A stretch of 6,123 nt of DNA. It comes from M55B120 sp964426155. Lineage in GTDB: Bacteria; Actinomycetota; Humimicrobiia; Humimicrobiales; Humimicrobiaceae. This document shows, one piece after another, positions 4,736-6,123 of this stretch (within the stretch, counting starts at the first letter, position 1; the number at the start of each line of letters is the position of its first letter). The DNA lies in NCBI GenBank assembly GCA_964426155.1, contig CAYROY010000124.1:1-6123 (forward strand). Reading direction: 5' to 3'. The translations under genes and the position numbers were made by a program. Below the pieces are notes generated by a model, which was given only the letters and a program-made list of their open reading frames with translations, searched no databases and was not told the DNA's origin.

Positions 4736-6123
4736 ATGTTTTTTAAACTTGACAGTTTTGCCCTACTGGGTATAGAGGCTATAAAAGTATCTGTTGAAGT
4801 GCATATATCCAGGGGACTTCCGGGCCTACACATAGTAGGGCTCCCGGGCAAAGCGGTAAATGAATCAAGACAGAGAGTCAGATCAGCCATAATCAACAGC
4901 GGTTTTGATTTTCCAGTAAAAAAGATAATAATAAACCTTTCCCCTGCTGATATTAAAAAAGAGGGTTCGCTTTATGACCTTCCCATAGCTGTTGCACTAC
5001 TGGCAGCAAGCGGCCAGATAGAAGATAAGAGATTTGATGAAAGCTGTTTTATTGGCGAGCTATCCCTTAACGGGAATATTAATCCTGTAAGGGGACTTAT
5101 ATCAATGGTTGAAACCGCTCTGAAAATTAATAAAAAATATTTTTTTGTACCTGCTGGAATAGCAAATTTAGCCGGGTACCACAAAGGTATTGGTATAGTT
5201 CCGTGCAAAACGCTAAAAGAGACTGCAGATTTTTTAGTTAAGGATGATATAAAAGATTTTATATTAAAGAAGGAAAAAATTAGAAGAATTGAAAAAAGTG
5301 ATTTTGTTCCTGATTTTTCAGAGGTAAAAGGACAGTACAGGGCAAAGAGGGGGCTGGAGATAGCTGCAGCAGGTATGCACAATATTCTAATGGTGGGACC
5401 GCCTGGAAGCGGCAAGACTATGCTTGCAGGAAGAATCATTTCTATAATGCCGGATATGGAGATAAATCAGAGTATAGAAGTTACAAGGATACACAGTCTG
5501 TGCAACGAGAAAGTCGATGGTCTTGTATCCAGAAGGCCATTTATAGATCCTCATCATACCATAAGCAGGGCAGGGCTAATAGGTGGAGGAATTAATCCCA
5601 GGCCAGGTGCTATCAGTCTTGCTCACAGGGGAGTATTGTTTCTTGACGAACTTTCACAGTTTCCTTCCACCCTTGTAGAAGATCTGAGACAGCCATTAGA
5701 AAACAGGGAAATTGTTATTACTAGAAATCAGTATTCATATTGTTTTCCATGCAGTTTTATGCTGGTCGCCGCTACAAATCCGTGCAAATGTGGTTTCTGG
5801 GGAGACAGCAGTAATGTCTGCAGATGTACGGAAAGGGAGCTTAAAAGATTCTGGAGTAATTTATCAGGACCGGTAATGGACAGGATAGATATGAGGGTCT
5901 TTGTAAACAGGCTTACAGAGGACAATTACATTAAAGATTCCAAGGAAGAAAGTTCAGTTCAAATAAAAGAGAGGGTAAAAAATGCAATTAAATTTCAGAA
6001 TAAAAGATACAAAGGAAACAGAAGCATTAATTATAATTCAGAAATTGGACAGAATTTGATTAACAGATGGTTAAAAGGGAAAAAAGTAAGAGCAGAAACA
6101 ATAATAAATATCGGTAGGAGGTA
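4736..6123 (+). CDS. comM: ComM/YifB family Mg-chelatase-like AAA+ ATPase (3' truncated)
   Basis: ComM is a hexameric AAA+ helicase that promotes branch migration during integration of DNA taken up by natural transformation; in many non-competent bacteria it is simply conserved as YifB. The frame is open for 462 codons to the window edge, against about 500 for the family, so only the C-terminal end is missing. The N-terminal Lon/S5-like domain has ISRGLPGLHIVGLPGKAVNESR and NLSPADIKKEGSLYDLPIA. Walker A is GPPGSGKT (221-228) and Walker B GVLFLDEL (299-306), with DPHHTISRAGLIGGG and PRPGAISLAHRG between them. LRQPLENREIVITR, the cysteine cluster NPCKCG...CRC (348-364) and SGPVMDRID (377-385) follow. 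The ATG at 4736 matches the family start (MFFKLDSFALLGIEA) but has no Shine-Dalgarno. CFPC (336-339) replaces the usual Pro-Ala-x-Phe context and adds two cysteines. dprA often follows this gene. Confidence 0.96.
   Translation, partial: MFFKLDSFALLGIEAIKVSVEVHISRGLPGLHIVGLPGKAVNESRQRVRSAIINSGFDFPVKKIIINLSPADIKKEGSLYDLPIAVALLAASGQIEDKRFDESCFIGELSLNGNINPVRGLISMVETALKINKKYFFVPAGIANLAGYHKGIGIVPCKTLKETADFLVKDDIKDFILKKEKIRRIEKSDFVPDFSEVKGQYRAKRGLEIAAAGMHNILMVGPPGSGKTMLAGRIISIMPDMEINQSIEVTRIHSLCNEKVDGLVSRRPFIDPHHTISRAGLIGGGINPRPGAISLAHRGVLFLDELSQFPSTLVEDLRQPLENREIVITRNQYSYCFPCSFMLVAATNPCKCGFWGDSSNVCRCTERELKRFWSNLSGPVMDRIDMRVFVNRLTEDNYIKDSKEESSVQIKERVKNAIKFQNKRYKGNRSINYNSEIGQNLINRWLKGKKVRAETIINIGRR

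Noticed and set aside
4972..5439. Antisense open frame of about 155 codons inside comM
   Set aside because: Lies opposite a clearly conserved ComM domain, has no family resemblance and is expected by chance from codon bias.

Overview
The window is a compact, AT-rich stretch of bacterial chromosome with every recognisable gene on the + strand. Coding density is high, arginine is written mostly as AGA/AGG, and ATA is common for isoleucine. The order khpA - rimM - trmD - rplS - lepB - rnhB - yraN - (insert) - comM is the conserved 'rpsP/trmD/rplS' housekeeping neighbourhood known from Firmicutes, Actinobacteria and several uncultured relatives. This suggests a low-GC bacterium of that broad (Terrabacteria-like) type. 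I cannot name a genus or phylum from the sequence. By family precedent, ffh and rpsP would lie upstream of the window and dprA downstream.

Bases 1-1554 carry RNA-binding and ribosome/tRNA maturation genes: khpA (5' end cut by the window edge), rimM and trmD. Bases 1614-3624 carry rplS (L19), lepB (signal peptidase I), rnhB (RNase HII) and yraN. These are tightly spaced, and rnhB and yraN overlap by 20 bases. A near-consensus sigma-A promoter (TTGACA, 17-base spacer, TATATT) starts inside the end of trmD, so rplS and what follows can probably be transcribed separately from the upstream genes.

Bases 3625-3815 are a non-coding, very AT-rich spacer with a perfect TATAAT box and a strong Shine-Dalgarno. 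It leads into a two-gene unit at 3816-4630: a dodecin (flavin-storage protein) and a DUF4126 membrane protein. This pair interrupts the otherwise conserved yraN-comM adjacency and is the only accessory-looking part of the window. A second spacer (4631-4735) holds a candidate promoter whose predicted transcription start coincides with the comM ATG, so comM may be made from a leaderless mRNA. comM (4736 to the window end, truncated 3') is an uninterrupted AAA+ Mg-chelatase-like ORF and the longest coding region here.

No tRNA, rRNA, CRISPR, insertion sequence or defence system was found. The locus is largely ordinary. The points that merit a second look are a Glu in place of the catalytic Asp of TrmD, the dodecin-DUF4126 insertion, the candidate leaderless comM start with an overlapping dyad, and an extra CxxC next to the ComM cysteine cluster.
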